From assembly GCA_026874595.1 (NCBI GenBank), contig CM049316.1, positions 37,493,695-37,557,694 of the forward strand: a stretch of DNA of 64,000 nucleotides, given 5' to 3'. The notes beneath the pieces are model-generated. The model did not search any database. It was not told the DNA's origin and saw only the letters and a program-made list of their open reading frames with translations. Position numbers and translations under genes: made by a program. Shown here one piece after another: positions 1 to 10,965 of the stretch. Origin of the DNA: Sipunculus nudus. Taxonomy: Eukaryota; Annelida; Sipuncula; Golfingiida; Sipunculidae. How positions within the stretch are numbered: the first letter of the stretch is position 1; every line of letters begins with the position of its first letter.

Positions 1-759
1 TCTGTTTTATTGTAGGCCTCCATTCATGTAGGTTATCAGTATACCATAAGGCCAATTTTATTAGGCCATACCAAGAGATAATTATTTTTGTCTTTGTCAT
101 CAGTCATCGTCATCTTCTGTAGGACATCTTGTGAATGTGACCATTTTTGAAGGGCTGCATATTTTTTACTTGAAATCCAAAACACAAATTGTCTCTACAA
201 AAATCTTGGATGAGTATGAAAACTGGTGAAAGTGACCTTGACTTTCAGTATCTGCCAATATGTAAAATTGTTGTGGACCTCATAAGTTTTGAAGTGTTTG
301 CACCTTTTGTCCTCAAATTTGACACGACTTATTTCAACCAATTTTGGATGAGTCTGAAAGCTGGTGACAGTGACTAGTATCTTTAAAGACAAATAAGTGG
401 TAAAATTAATCATTGTTTCTATAATTTCTTGTGAATATGGTAATTTTGAAGCTTGTTGTTATCTAGAACTCATTAAATCTGCAAAAAAATCAATTTACTC
501 TGTTTAATTTTAGTAAATACCTTGAAAAATGGCCTCACATGCTTGAAATAATATTCAATGTAGATACTCTTCAGAAAGTTTGCCAAATCCTTCAGTCTGT
601 GTGATTCATGATCATTTTAAGGTACAGTTTCATTAAATGAATGAATACTCTTTAGATGCAGATTTCTTGTATGATGAAATATATTGATCCAAATTCTTAT
701 TATTTATAGGTAAACACTGTCAGAACAATGTAGCTTTAGTTATGTATCATGTCTTTCAG
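1..759. other. Intron of the ZDHHC3-like gene with a decayed repeat
   Basis: No exon is visible before the acceptor at 758-759. Positions about 110-420 hold a decayed interspersed repeat built from phrases such as 'gtgaccttgact' and 'cctcataagttttgaagt'. The same phrases recur in the degenerate tandem repeat at 22.0-22.8 kb. The short open frames at 189-413 on both strands belong to this repeat. Confidence 0.55.
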
Positions 760-856
760 TGTATGTAGAAGATGTATAAAAAAGATGGATCACCATTGCC
801 CTTGGGTCAACAACTGTGTGGGAGAAAATAATCAAAAATATTTTGTGCTATTTACA
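760..856 (+). CDS. ZDHHC3: DHHC palmitoyltransferase, exon with the catalytic DHHC motif
   Basis: This exon encodes the end of the cysteine-rich domain of a protein S-acyltransferase, a Golgi-type membrane enzyme that moves palmitate from CoA to cysteines of client proteins. A strong acceptor (gtctttcag) precedes position 760 and a consensus donor (gtaagt) follows 856. The first base completes a codon, then 32 codons follow, including CRRCIKKM, the active-site tetrad [19 protein letters not shown] and the start of TM3. The GENNQKYF string matches ZDHHC3 better than ZDHHC7 as I remember both. All zinc-binding Cys/His residues expected in this segment are present and no frame break is seen. The N-terminal exons, with TM1, TM2 and the first half of the zinc domain, lie upstream of the window. 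Confidence 0.95.
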
Positions 857-1131
857 GTAAGTATTTATTGACTTATTTTCAAAATCACAGGTACAGTGTT
901 GCTTTGCATGTATATATACTGATTGGATACATATGTTGATTTTCCCACCAGCTCAATAATTAACAGGGATTAATTTATTTGGAGAAAATTGGTTAGTAAT
1001 TACTAATTATTGCTTATCAGTATTGCAGTTAATGACTTTGATTGGCAGTTTGAGGAACGTCTTTCTTTGAGCCTTTTATATGTATTGCCTGGTTATTGAG
1101 ATCTGGTAATTCTTTTTTACATTTTTTTCAG
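857..1131 (+). other. Intron between the DHHC exon and the TM3 exon
   Basis: A 275-bp intron with donor gtaagt and a long pyrimidine tract plus cag before 1132. Nothing else is seen in it. Confidence 0.9.
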
Positions 1132-1213
1132 ATGTATATATGTCTGATATCAGTCCATGCACTATATATGGCTATTCATCACTTCGTGGTCTGCATAGGC
1201 CAGGATTGGAAAG
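1132..1213 (+). CDS. ZDHHC3: ZDHHC3-like, exon for TM3 and start of the lumenal loop
   Basis: 27 codons plus one base encode MYICLISVHALYMAIHHF followed by VVCIGQDWK, which is the third transmembrane helix and the beginning of the lumenal loop in the ZDHHC3 fold. The preceding exon ends in phase 0, and this exon ends in phase 1 with a single G before the donor gtaagaa. That G completes either GTG (Val, with the TM4 exon at 2714) or GAT (Asp, with the TM4 exon at 6055). Both downstream exons are therefore equally compatible in phase. Confidence 0.93.
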
Positions 1214-2713
1214 GTAAGAAAACTTAATTTAAAGCATACAATCACCAATCACTGAGTTGATTAAATTGACATGTTAAACATTTTTTATACATCAGTCAAA
1301 TAAGAAAGCATAGTGTCTATTCTCTGTTTTATTCCTCATGTATACCTATATTATAATGATAGTTTTCAGAAGAGTTTATGATTTTTATTTATTGACAGAA
1401 AATTATGTATGGTGGTAACAGGGTATCAATTGAATTGTTAAACTTGATATGTTGTAGACATGCCAATGGCCTTGGAACTTGAGAGATCTCCATACTGAAT
1501 TCATCTGTTTTAACATTTGATTTTTGACCATGACTCACTGTTGCGAGGGGGGGGGTATTTTAAATTGCATTTTAGATTATGTATATATTTCAGACATTCT
1601 TTATTCAGATATAGGGCACACTCCTCCATTATACCTAGGCTGGCAACTTATTTGAAGTAAATTATTCCACAGTTGGACAAAAAGTATTCCTAAAGTAAGA
1701 TCATCATTTAGTTTGAAGCAGAACCCATTTCTAAAACAAAACTTTTAACAAGAAGGAGACGCAGAAAGAGAGCTTTTTCTGTCACCTTAAACTGATTTCT
1801 CACTAAGGTGCGTTTATTATATGTAAACTGTTGTGTCTCATGATTGCTCACATTACATAAAGAGTATGGCTGTTAAAACTGAAACTCTTATGAATTTCGA
1901 ACATTAAAATTGATAGACCTCTCCTACCTCAATGGTGCCACCTGCAGGTGAAAATTGACACTTGAGGGTTTGGGTGTCTTATATTGACAAGAAATACCAT
2001 ATCTTGATATATTTCAAATGGTAAAAGTAAAAATAATATATACCCTATCTTTCACCATGAGTTTCCTGCCCTTTGCAGTCAGAGCCTCTTTGTTGTATTG
2101 AATTTCACTCAACATAAACGCAACATTGGCAGATTGAACCCAAACACTGCAGATGATCAGAAGGACAGGCTCAGAAAGCAAAATAATTTATATGAAAAAA
2201 ATATGATTATTATTTCATAATTATATATGAGTAAAAATCATTTTATTAAAATGTAAAATTTGCTTTCAGCAGTTAAGGCCATAAAAGGTTGGTTTCTCAG
2301 ACACATTTTTGGAAATTAGTGTGGGAGGAGGAATTTTTTTTAAATATTTTATTATAATTTTTTTATGAATATTTCATATGATTTGGTATAACATGATAAT
2401 TACAGAGTTGTTTTGCTAAACAGATAACAGGACATGATGACAAAACAAGATTTTATCGAAATTATGTTATTTAGTTTTTATTGAAAGTTAAGCTCAAGAT
2501 GTTTGATGCGGGGTTGATGCCAGTGAAACCAATCTTTTTTGTCCTTATTATTATTTTTCCATTTGGCATGAATAAAATGCATAACATTTTCTCAGCAGTA
2601 AATGTGTTGATAAATAATGTGATAATTGATGTTTATCTGCAAGTTTCTTATCATTAAGGATGGTTCATGGTGTCTTGATATCAGGGATATTAATATGACA
2701 CCCTGTATTTCAG
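1214..2713 (+). other. Intron upstream of TM4 exon A
   Basis: AT-rich intron, about 1.5 kb. It contains a short poly-G run near 1546-1554. No conserved coding segment or recognised mobile element was identified. The acceptor is tgtatttcag at 2713. Confidence 0.75.
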
Positions 2714-2844
2714 TGTGCAGTTCATTTTCTCCCGCCGCTACCACAGTGTTTCTTATATTCCTCCTCTTTGAGGCTCTGGTGTTTGGCATTTTTACCGGCA
2801 TCATGTTTGGCACACAGTTACAGGCTATTTCGTCTGACGAGACA
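2714..2844 (+). CDS. ZDHHC3: ZDHHC3-like, alternative TM4 exon A
   Basis: A 131-bp exon between a good acceptor (tatttcag) and the donor gtgagt. After two bases completing the split codon it encodes 43 residues: [10 protein letters not shown], then the hydrophobic helix [20 protein letters not shown], then [13 protein letters not shown]. It is the fourth transmembrane helix and the start of the C-terminal cytosolic region, just before the GIEQL segment that occupies the place of the family's TTxE motif. A second exon of the same length and phase lies at 6055-6185; 34 of 43 residues are identical. Neither copy has a stop or frame break, which argues against one being a dead duplicate. Confidence 0.93.
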
Positions 2845-2851
2845 GTGAGTG

Positions 2852-2865
2852 ACGCCCTCTAGTGG
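2852..2865 (-). promoter_or_regulatory. CTCF-like motif beside alternative exon A
   Basis: The minus strand reads CCACTAGAGGGCGT, matching 13 of 14 positions of the commonly cited core CCASYAGRKGGCRS. It begins 8 bp after the last base of exon A, inside the start of the intron. The match is seen directly; binding is inference. Confidence 0.35.
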
Positions 2866-5184
2866 ACAGTGCAAGAACTACTTCATTGTTGTCCAGTTGT
2901 TGATGCATATGCAGTGTTGTTTTACTTGTTAGTATTATACCTGTACATGGGTGTCTGTAGTTTCTTGTTTTTATATATTTGCAAATTGTACCACAACCAT
3001 TATGATAAAGATGATTGACAGAAGTTTATAATGCACACAGCATAGACATTTGAAATTGTTCATAAAGCTTTCATTTAAAGGTCATTGTTTGTTATGATAT
3101 ATATTTAACAGCTTAATATGAAAAATTCTGTTAGAAGATCCAACAGTACTTCCTGCTACGGGAAATAAGAGATTTCTATCTAACTGATATAGTATTTCTT
3201 GCTAAGCTTCTTTTCAATGATGGATTTATCTTCAAGAGGACCTGGCTGTCCCAACAGTTCATTGAGGGAAGAGTTTTGTTTTGAATAGAAACCTCTTGTG
3301 GATAGTTGACACAGTACGGTTTCTGATAGATGATGCATTAATTCATGCATTAATGCTAAATTTCTTGAGATTTTTAGGAAACTGTTGAAAAAGACCCCCT
3401 AGGACACATTTGGCACCATGCCTGACAGTTCAACACCAACACTCAGCATTTTAGAGGCTTGGCAACAAAGGAGTTTGGTGACAAAAATCTAGTTGCACCA
3501 CGTGCAGTTAATTATAAATGACTCCATAATGGCCCAATCTATAATCAAATATTGGTGTCATATCCTGTGTTAAAAGGAACTGATACTTTCAAGTATGAAA
3601 CAGACATGATAACTACATGATGGTCCATGTTAAAAAAGTGTTATCTTTATATAAATTGATAATGATCGTGATAAATATGAAAACTGAAAGAGAAAATTGA
3701 TTTACCTAATTCTAAATTTGTCTAAAATCTGCCATGATATCATATCTATCCACATGATTATATAAATATATGCATATATACATATATATGTATACACTAG
3801 TATAAATATTTACTAACACTAATAACAGTTTACTAACAAGTTAACAACACTGCAATCAATTATTTATCAGGATGGTGTCATTGAGCTGATGTAGATCTAT
3901 AATATTTTTTTTTCATAGCAGATGTTGACTTCGTGTTACCTCTAAGTTGGCATGTTGTCAGTTCTTTTACATTCATGAGAACCTTTGTTTCATTTCAGTG
4001 AGAAGTTCAGTACTAGATATGTTTTCATTTATAGTTTTCATTTTATGTATTGGCATCATGTTCATAGTGCTTCCCTAATATGTTGTAGGCTGTACTGTAT
4101 CATGTTACCATTCAATTTTTATACAGGGAAACTTGTGTAATAAAACCACCAGTGGGGTTGACCAAAAGCAGTCTTAATTTACAGGTGGTCTTATTAGATG
4201 GGTGGTATTTCAGCTTCAGATAGGTTCGACTGTATTTGATGTGGTAGGTTCTTGATGCATAAATTGGTATATAGGATATACTAAAGCAGTTGATGGTTGT
4301 AGGCATCTTTTATACACACACACACACAGTGGAGGAGGGGGGAAGAGAGAGAGAGAGAAACTATGCTGAATTGAGTATTTCCATACAATGCCCCATCGGA
4401 ACCTGTGTTGACAGAGAAAAAGTAGATAATTTGGAGACAGCAGTCAGCATCAAACATATAGCCTAAGACCAACACCAGGGTTTGGGCAAGGTTCATACAA
4501 CATTACCTTAGTAAAGTAACTTGTGAAATTGTCTGGTACAGGTAAAAAAAATTTGTATAGTACTGGTACCTAGGTACAGGTCCAGGTACTTTAGAAAGTA
4601 AACAAGTACAGGTACATTTCAAAGCCATTTGAACTAATCATAATTGTATAAATGTCATCTAAAAATATAAACCACTGCTTCATGACTGCAGGTCTTTATA
4701 AAATTAATTGTCCATACAAGAATAGGTAACTTATGGATAATGAGGCCATAGAAACTGGTATAAATACTTTGCGTTATAATGTTCTTGTTATTTATGCTGT
4801 GATTAGTTCCTTGGCTGTTTTAGTGTTCTGAACAGTCTATGCTGCTAATATTACTGTTCATACACACATGCTTTTTAGTCAAATTAGTGCTTGTGAAGCT
4901 TTCATAGCTAATTTTTGCATTGTAGTTTATTTTTTATTTTGTTGAGGTAACATTTCAGAGGGAGATTAATAGGTAACCTATCCCATAAACCGCTTTTATT
5001 TCCAATCCATGCACTCTTTCAGACACCCTACAGGCTCTCCTGGCCTATCTGCACCTGTATTCTGCAACAATACATGGCTGTGGTTTAGCAGGGGTAGCCT
5101 CAGTTCTATCCACCATGTTTAGGGGTCTACAATACCAAGTTGCTTGCTGATAGCTCAAGGTGTTGATAATTGTGGCAAGCTAGA

Positions 5185-5198
5185 GTGGCATCTAGTGG
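5185..5198 (-). promoter_or_regulatory. Second CTCF-like motif between the alternative exons
   Basis: The minus strand reads CCACTAGATGCCAC, 13 of 14 positions of CCASYAGRKGGCRS. The mismatch falls in the GGC core, so it is a weaker candidate than the site at 2852. It lies about 860 bp before exon B. Confidence 0.22.
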
Positions 5199-5347
5199 CC
5201 TGTCTTTGGATAGACTGGTGGTTTTCTCTGGGTTGCTCCGCCTCTAGACACTATTGCATGCCACCGTCTGAGCCATGAAGAGTGCCTAGATTAGTTAAAA
5301 TTATTATTTGTAAAATACATGTTTATAATTATAAGATTATTTTTTAA

Positions 5348-5885
5348 TATGACCATCTATGACAGGAAGCATTATGATATACCCACAGTCTGTCCGTCCT
5401 TCTGTCTGTTAACTTTAGTGTCAGTAACTTACCATGGCTTTGATTGATTTTCATGAAACTCAGCCTAACTACTAACCAATAGAATATCTCACCTGTGTTC
5501 AATTATATGCAAAATCAATGTATATATACATATTTAATGAGGTCAGATGTTATGAGGCTACATTGTGGTGTCACCGCAATAACTTATTGGGAATATGTTG
5601 GATTTTGATGAAAGTCAACAGAAATATAAACCATTATAATATCTCACATAGGTTTGATTCCCAGCAAAATTTATGCATATTTAATGAGGTCAGAGGTCAC
5701 CCGACTTTGGTGGCATTGGATGACTTACCTAAATCTGATGGATATTCATGAAACTCATAATAAATATTTACCAATATTGTTTCTCACCCGACCCTAATTC
5801 TCGGCAAATTTCATGCATATTTAATGAGGTCAGTGGTCACAAGAAATAAGATGGGCGTATTATGCATGTTTGCAGTGCGCTTGTT
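5348..5885 (+). repeat. Interspersed repeat, copy 1 (partner at 34533-35060)
   Basis: It begins with 'gcattatgatatacccac' and a GTCTGTCCGTCC stretch and ends with 'gggcgtattatgcatgtttg'. The core 'tatttaatgaggtcag' recurs at about 5531, 5679 and 5819, so the body is about three diverged units of 140-148 bp. The same start, body and end are found at 34.5-35.06 kb. The ends carry no obvious coding capacity, so it looks like a non-autonomous element. Confidence 0.65.
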
Positions 5886-6054
5886 TCAGATATTCTCCAA
5901 GGATAAACCTTCTAAAAATGATAGATTCAGTATATCTAGATGCTGGACTAGCAACATTTCTTTTAGTGTTTGATAGAAGCAGCTTTGTAATTAGTGTTTT
6001 AAGTTCTGCTTTCTGTGCATGTTATGTTGTGTTTTGTGTTGTTGTATTTGACAG

Positions 6055-6185
6055 ATTGTACGTGGTTCTCTCCCCCAGCCACGACAGTTTTCCTCATATT
6101 TCTCCTGTTTGAAGCCGTCCTGTTTGGTCTTTTTACTGGTATTATGTTTGGGACCCAGATGTGTGCAATTTGCTCAGATGAAACA
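6055..6185 (+). CDS. ZDHHC3: ZDHHC3-like, alternative TM4 exon B
   Basis: The second 131-bp version of the TM4 exon, with acceptor tttgacag and donor gtaagt. It encodes [10 protein letters not shown], then [20 protein letters not shown], then [13 protein letters not shown]. Entry and exit phases are the same as exon A (phase 1 in, phase 0 out). It differs from A at 9 of 43 residues: four within or close to the helix ends are conservative, while S to W before the helix and LQAIS to MCAIC after it are not. The IC-DET ending and FSPP resemble vertebrate ZDHHC3 more than exon A does, so B may be the ancestral version. Because 131 is not divisible by 3, joining A to B shifts the frame. Confidence 0.93.
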
Positions 6186-7903
6186 GTAAGTTCCAAAGAA
6201 GCACCATAATAAAACCATGGCACATTTTCCATCAACATTACATGTACATAAAACTGTTACCTAGGGTGAAGGATAAATACCTAAAGAATATCATTAAGCT
6301 AAGATTCCTTTTGTATGAAATGTGTCATGCTGAATACGTGTTGAGGGATTTCATAAGCACTGTCAACATGCATCTTTTCTCTGTGTTGTACCTGAATACC
6401 ATGCCAAACCAGGAAAATTTTATACATGTAGTGATTAGTTTTGCTGGATATGCATTCCACACGCTTTTATGCATGAGGAATCTCACCTTATTTATTTAGT
6501 CAATATACCAATTAAATCCGCATTCCACATGCCGCGTTCCATACATAGGAAATCTTAGCTTTACTCTTAAGATTATATTTTGAATTTGAACTCATTCTGA
6601 TACTCTTATTTTAAATTACAGGTAATATCTTGCTCTGTTTTCATTGAACAGACTTTCAACAGTTACTGTAGAGAGCTCTTTGTGTAGAATTTTTAGAACT
6701 GAAAATGTTCAATCTGATCAAATAACTAAGTTCATCTTAGTTAATGGGGCATCTTATTCCTGAGGGTTTCATATTCACAATTATTTACTTATTGCAAATA
6801 TTTCAAAATTAAAACCGCTGTTAATAAAAAGGCAACCAACCATAGTATATGACCATCCAACAGAAATATCAATATTTAACTAGCGACCACTGGCATTTAA
6901 TAATAGTGGCCCAGCAAGTAAAATTCAAAACATCATTGGGCTTTTTAATCATTCATTATTTATGGAGCATGGAAGCAACCAACAGAAAGATCAACGTTTA
7001 ACTAGCAACATCAGGCATTTAATAATATTAGTTAGTGGCCCAGTGAGTATAAAACAAAACATCATTTGGCTTTTTAATCATTCTTTATTCATTGAGCATG
7101 GAAGCAACCGAATGATGAACTTTAAGCCATGACATGCATGGATTCTGTACTATTCTACTACTTATATCATGCTGTATCGTATCTCATTTCATAATCATGA
7201 GTGAAGTATCGCAATACATATCATATGATGATACGATGTATTATTACAACCCTACTTTGAGCCATAAATTATTTCTGCCAGACAAAGTAATCTGTGAAGA
7301 TATCATGACAGTTTACTCGTTTTAAATGTGCTTGTAGCTCTTTACTTAATATGAAAATAATAAATTCATATGGTACATTTCTGTTTGTTGGATATGTGAA
7401 TGTAGGCATATCAGTATTGATACCACATACATTCTGTTCAATTGTAGTAGATTAGGTACTAGTATTGTATAGAATAGATTTGTGTATATATTTTTCCTTT
7501 TTATGCTTAGCTCTGATAATATGGGAAATATTGCAAATATTTTATAACATTGTATATCAGTAAATGCTTAATATTTTGAATTTTAATTTTCTTTAATATT
7601 AAAAAAAATCAAATATATCATATATGAACTGTAATATAATTAGGGCAATTTAATTTGATACTTTAATTGAAATGGAAAAGGCTTAATTTTATGCAGTATT
7701 CTTTATTATTATATTAATAGTCAAAGTATTATTCATGTAGAGTTTGGTAAGTTGTATCTGTATAGGGGGACTGCATTGTAAATAAAATAAATAAAAAAAA
7801 AATAACTTTCATTTAAGCCTGATACCTGTACTAAACAAATTAAGTGGAAGGAAATGATGAATTGTAAGAATTTTACATACTTGAGTTTGTCTCCTTGTTT
7901 TAG
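6186..7903 (+). other. Intron between TM4 exon B and the C-terminal exon
   Basis: A 1.7-kb AT-rich intron. It contains a tandem duplication at about 6853-7105. The acceptor is cttgttttag at 7903. The remainder shows nothing recognisable. Confidence 0.75.
6853..7105 (+). repeat. Two-copy tandem duplication in the intron
   Basis: The phrase 'aacagaaagatcaacgttta' with 'actagcaac', 'ggcatttaat', 'tggcccag' and 'ctttttaatcatt' occurs twice, offset by about 122-127 bp. The copies differ by substitutions and a small insertion. Confidence 0.8.
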
Positions 7904-8062
7904 GGTATTGAGCAACTGAAGCACGAACAAGCTACGTGGGAGAAAAAATCTTGGTGGCTAAGTCTTAAAACAGTATTTGGCCACCCGTTCTCTCTCAAGT
8001 GGTTCTCACCATTCCATAATCCTACAGGGGGAAAACAGGAGGTATACATGTACCACGTGTAG
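7904..8062 (+). CDS. ZDHHC3: ZDHHC3-like, C-terminal exon with YxY tail and stop
   Basis: Starting in phase 0 it encodes GIEQLKHEQATWEKK, then WWLSLKTVFGHPFSLKW, then FSPFHNPTGGKQEVYMYHV and a TAG stop at 8060-8062. GIEQL and FGHPFSL are strong ZDHHC3 signatures. The tail VYMYHV keeps the paired tyrosines of the vertebrate ZDHHC3 end (PYQYVV). These tyrosines are reported Src-type phosphorylation sites in mammals (from memory). After GAG at 8039-8041 there is a possible donor (gtatac). Its use would remove the YxY tail and join to the exon at 11804 in frame. Confidence 0.93.
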   Translation, partial: GIEQLKHEQATWEKKSWWLSLKTVFGHPFSLKWFSPFHNPTGGKQEVYMYHV

Positions 8063-9522
8063 ATGCTCCCCGTCTCTCTTCGTCGTCATCATCATCTTTA
8101 CACAGGTTTGATCTCTCTGCTGCTTCTTTCTCTTATCTTGCACTTATTCTTGCCTTTGAGTCACTCGCTTTAGGCTGTGTTTTCATGTAGGCCTCAATGT
8201 GTATTTGCCTGAGAAATTGCTCATATGATTTTGTATCTGTGATGTTTCTGTGTGTCTGTCAATTAATATGCTTACATGCGTGATATAATTGCCAAAGGAG
8301 TGATTTTCACGCATAACGTCTGCATGAACTTTGGGATAAGTGGTAGAATTACGTCACTCCTGCATTTTTTTAGGGTAGACCTGGTAGATCCACAGTGCCA
8401 TGATATACTTAAGTCAGTTCACATATGTATGTACATAGGCACAAAAGGAAACTGCTATTTTTCACCCTTATATGCATAAACACGTGGTTGCACATGTAAA
8501 CACAGCTTTATACAGGGAAGTATTGACAGCTGTATATTATGGGTATCTCTCTACTACTGACAGATGCTTAAGGTACCAGGATTGGCAAAAAACCCTACAT
8601 CTAAAAGTAATCCAAAAATTGTTTTAATTCATATAAGAACCATAAAGTATACATCATTTTAGAATCTGGTACAGGTTCTGGGGCAGGACCAAGAATCAAA
8701 CCAACAAGGTCAGGTGTCGCATGTTTAAAATTTGTGCTGGATGCACATTACAATACCATGCTCTCATTGGTCTGACTACAATTCTTTGCTCTGTGCGCAC
8801 CCTGGTGTTCTGACCCAGAAAACTTGGCCGTACAAAGCATCAGGTAACACAAAAAGGAGACCTGGCACTTCTGCAGTGTACCACTGCAAAAGGAGCGTAA
8901 CTTTCAGCATTAATTGCAACATGAATGCCCTTATCTTCAGATAGAGGAATGCACACCAAGCATGCTTCTGGCTTATACATTATATTTCAGTTGCAAGTGA
9001 AGCATTTTTTTTATTATACCTACACCAGGAAGGTGGTCTGCTTTCCCCTGGATTTGTTAGTTAGTTTGTCTGTTAGCAAGTAACACAGTTACAGACTTTG
9101 ATTGAATATTTTTGAGGATAAGGGTAACATTTAAGGAACATCCTCTTAAATTGTACAGGTAATCTAGTAAAATTTTTTGTGGGTTATTTAATTTTGGCAG
9201 ACCAGAGAAATGTATTACCAGGTGTTACCAGTGCAAGGGAAAATGCCTTGATTTAAGAATATTAAATCAGTTCAGGTGTTACATGGTTGACCTGCAAGAC
9301 AACATTAACAAGAGAATATATTTCACCGTAATATATAAGGTACATAAAATAATCAATTAAGAATCGACTATCTGTCGCTATCTCAAATCTTTCATTCATC
9401 AAATATGATTTTGCAACCGATTCCTACCAATAATATGTTTTATACTACATGAGTCTGACGCAGTTATTTAGATATACATTTACTGGTGTATATGTATCAC
9501 ACTGGTTCATTAGCTAATTGTA
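8063..9522 (+). other. 3' UTR of the short form or intron to the alternative last exon
   Basis: If the exon at 7904 is terminal this is 3' UTR; if the donor at 8042 is used it is intron. No conserved coding segment was found and no convincing AATAAA was seen close to the stop. Confidence 0.55.
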
Positions 9523-10965
9523 TCCGCCAAAACGAAGTTTTGCGGAAACTATGTTTTTGACCGGGTTCCGCCGCCGCCGCGTTCGTTTCCGAAGAACTCC
9601 TCTGAGACTACTGGACAGATTTTTCCGAAACTTACAGAAATTATCGGGTCACATGTGAACTGGTGCCTAACCAAGTGACCTTGACCTCTGACCTTTCGTC
9701 TCTGCCCAGCGTCCGTTTGTGCGTCTGTTTACACACATAAACCCATATATCCCGGGAACCGTTTGACCGATCCGGAAAAAATTTTTACACAAATGTAGCC
9801 CTGGGATAGCTTTATAACATACACAACAAAAGGTGGCGCCACCTGCAACCATGTTTGCACAGTGTCCATCTGTTCATCTGCCTGGGGTTAAAATCACTCA
9901 TATCTCTGCAGTGGTTTGACTGATTCACCTAAAATTCGGCATGCATATACATCCTAGATAGCTTTCTCAATTTTATGACAGGTGGCGCCACCTACATTCA
10001 CGTTAACGCTCCACACATAAACCCATATATCTCGGGAACCGTTATACCGATCTGGACAAAATTTTACACAAATGTAGCCCTGGGATAGCTTTATAACATA
10101 CACAACAAAAGGTGGCGCCACCTGCAACCATGTTTGCATGGTGTCCATTTGTTCATCTGCCTGGGGTTAAAATCACTCATATCTCTGCAGTGGTGTGACT
10201 AATTCACCTAAAAATCAGCATGCATATACATCCTAGATAGCTTTCTTGATTTTATGACAGGTGGCGCCACCTACATTCACGTTAACACTCCACACATAAA
10301 CCCATATATCTCGGGAACCGTTTGACCAATCCGGAAAAAAAATTTACACAACTGTAGCCCTGGGATAGCTTTATAACATACACAACAAAAGATGGCGCCA
10401 CCTGCAAATATGTTTGCACAGTGTCCATTTGTTCATCTGCCTGGGGTTAAAATCACTCATATCTCTGTAGTGGTTTGACTAATTCACCTAGAATTCGGCA
10501 GGCGTATTCATCCTAGATAGCTTTCTTGATTTTATGACAGGTGGCGCCACCTACATTCACGTTAACGCTGCAGACATCCAAGCTCATATCTGGGGAACCG
10601 TTTGACCGATCCGGAAAAAAATTTTACACAAATGTAGCCCTGGGATAGCTTTATAACATACACAACAAAAGGTGGCGCCACCTGCAACCATGTTTGCACA
10701 GCGTCCATCTGTTTGTCTGCTGCGGGATAAAATAACTCATATCTCTGCAGTGGTTTGACTTTTCCACATGAAATTTTGCATGTGTATATATCTTGGATAG
10801 TTTCTCGTTCAAATAACAGGTGGCGCCACCTACAATCATGTTTATGTGGCCGAGATCCATTCTAATATTTAACACACCTTGCCACTCAATCCATGCCTCA
10901 CTTCACCCGTCCTTCTTTGATTTTGGCGGATACACGTAGTCGCTTGTCGACTACCCGTATTCTAG
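9523..10965 (+). mobile_element. Non-autonomous Helitron-like element with internal tandem repeats
   Basis: The left end is A|TCCGCCAAAACGAAGTTTTG with a terminal hairpin (TCCGCCAAAAC against GTTTTG-CGGA). The right end has a perfect 7-bp stem hairpin at 10936-10954 (GTAGTCG-CTTGT-CGACTAC), then a short spacer and CTAG|T. Ends of the form A|TC...hairpin...CTAG|T without target duplication are the Helitron signature. A subterminal inverted copy of the left end (ttttggcggata) lies near 10921. The body is about 3.5 copies of a ~280-bp unit containing two 14-bp palindromes AGGTGGCGCCACCT. No Rep/helicase coding is present. Confidence 0.75.
9832..10831 (+). repeat. Composite tandem repeat with alternating palindrome spacing
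   Basis: The palindrome GGTGGCGCCACC, or a one-base variant, starts at 9832, 9981, 10111, 10260, 10391, 10540, 10671 and 10819. The spacing alternates 149, 130, 149, 131, 149, 131, 148 bp. One half-unit carries 'gggatagctttataacatac', the other 'ctagatagctttcttgattt'. Confidence 0.85.

Larger units (their letters stand above)
2845..6054 (+). other. Intron between the two alternative TM4 exons
   Basis: 3.2-kb intron. It holds a CTCF-like motif just after exon A (2852-2865), a CA/GA simple-sequence patch around 4313-4360, a GTAC-rich stretch at 4538-4615 that may be the end of a decayed hAT-like repeat, a second CTCF-like motif (5185-5198) and an interspersed repeat at about 5348-5885. The remainder shows nothing recognisable. 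Confidence 0.7.

Noticed and set aside
2714-2844. Exon A as a dead duplicate of exon B
   Set aside because: Splice sites, length, phase and frame are all intact, and the differences are mostly conservative, which neutral decay would not give.
4313-4360. CA/GA-rich regulatory element in the intron
   Set aside because: Plain simple sequence; no reason to assign a function.
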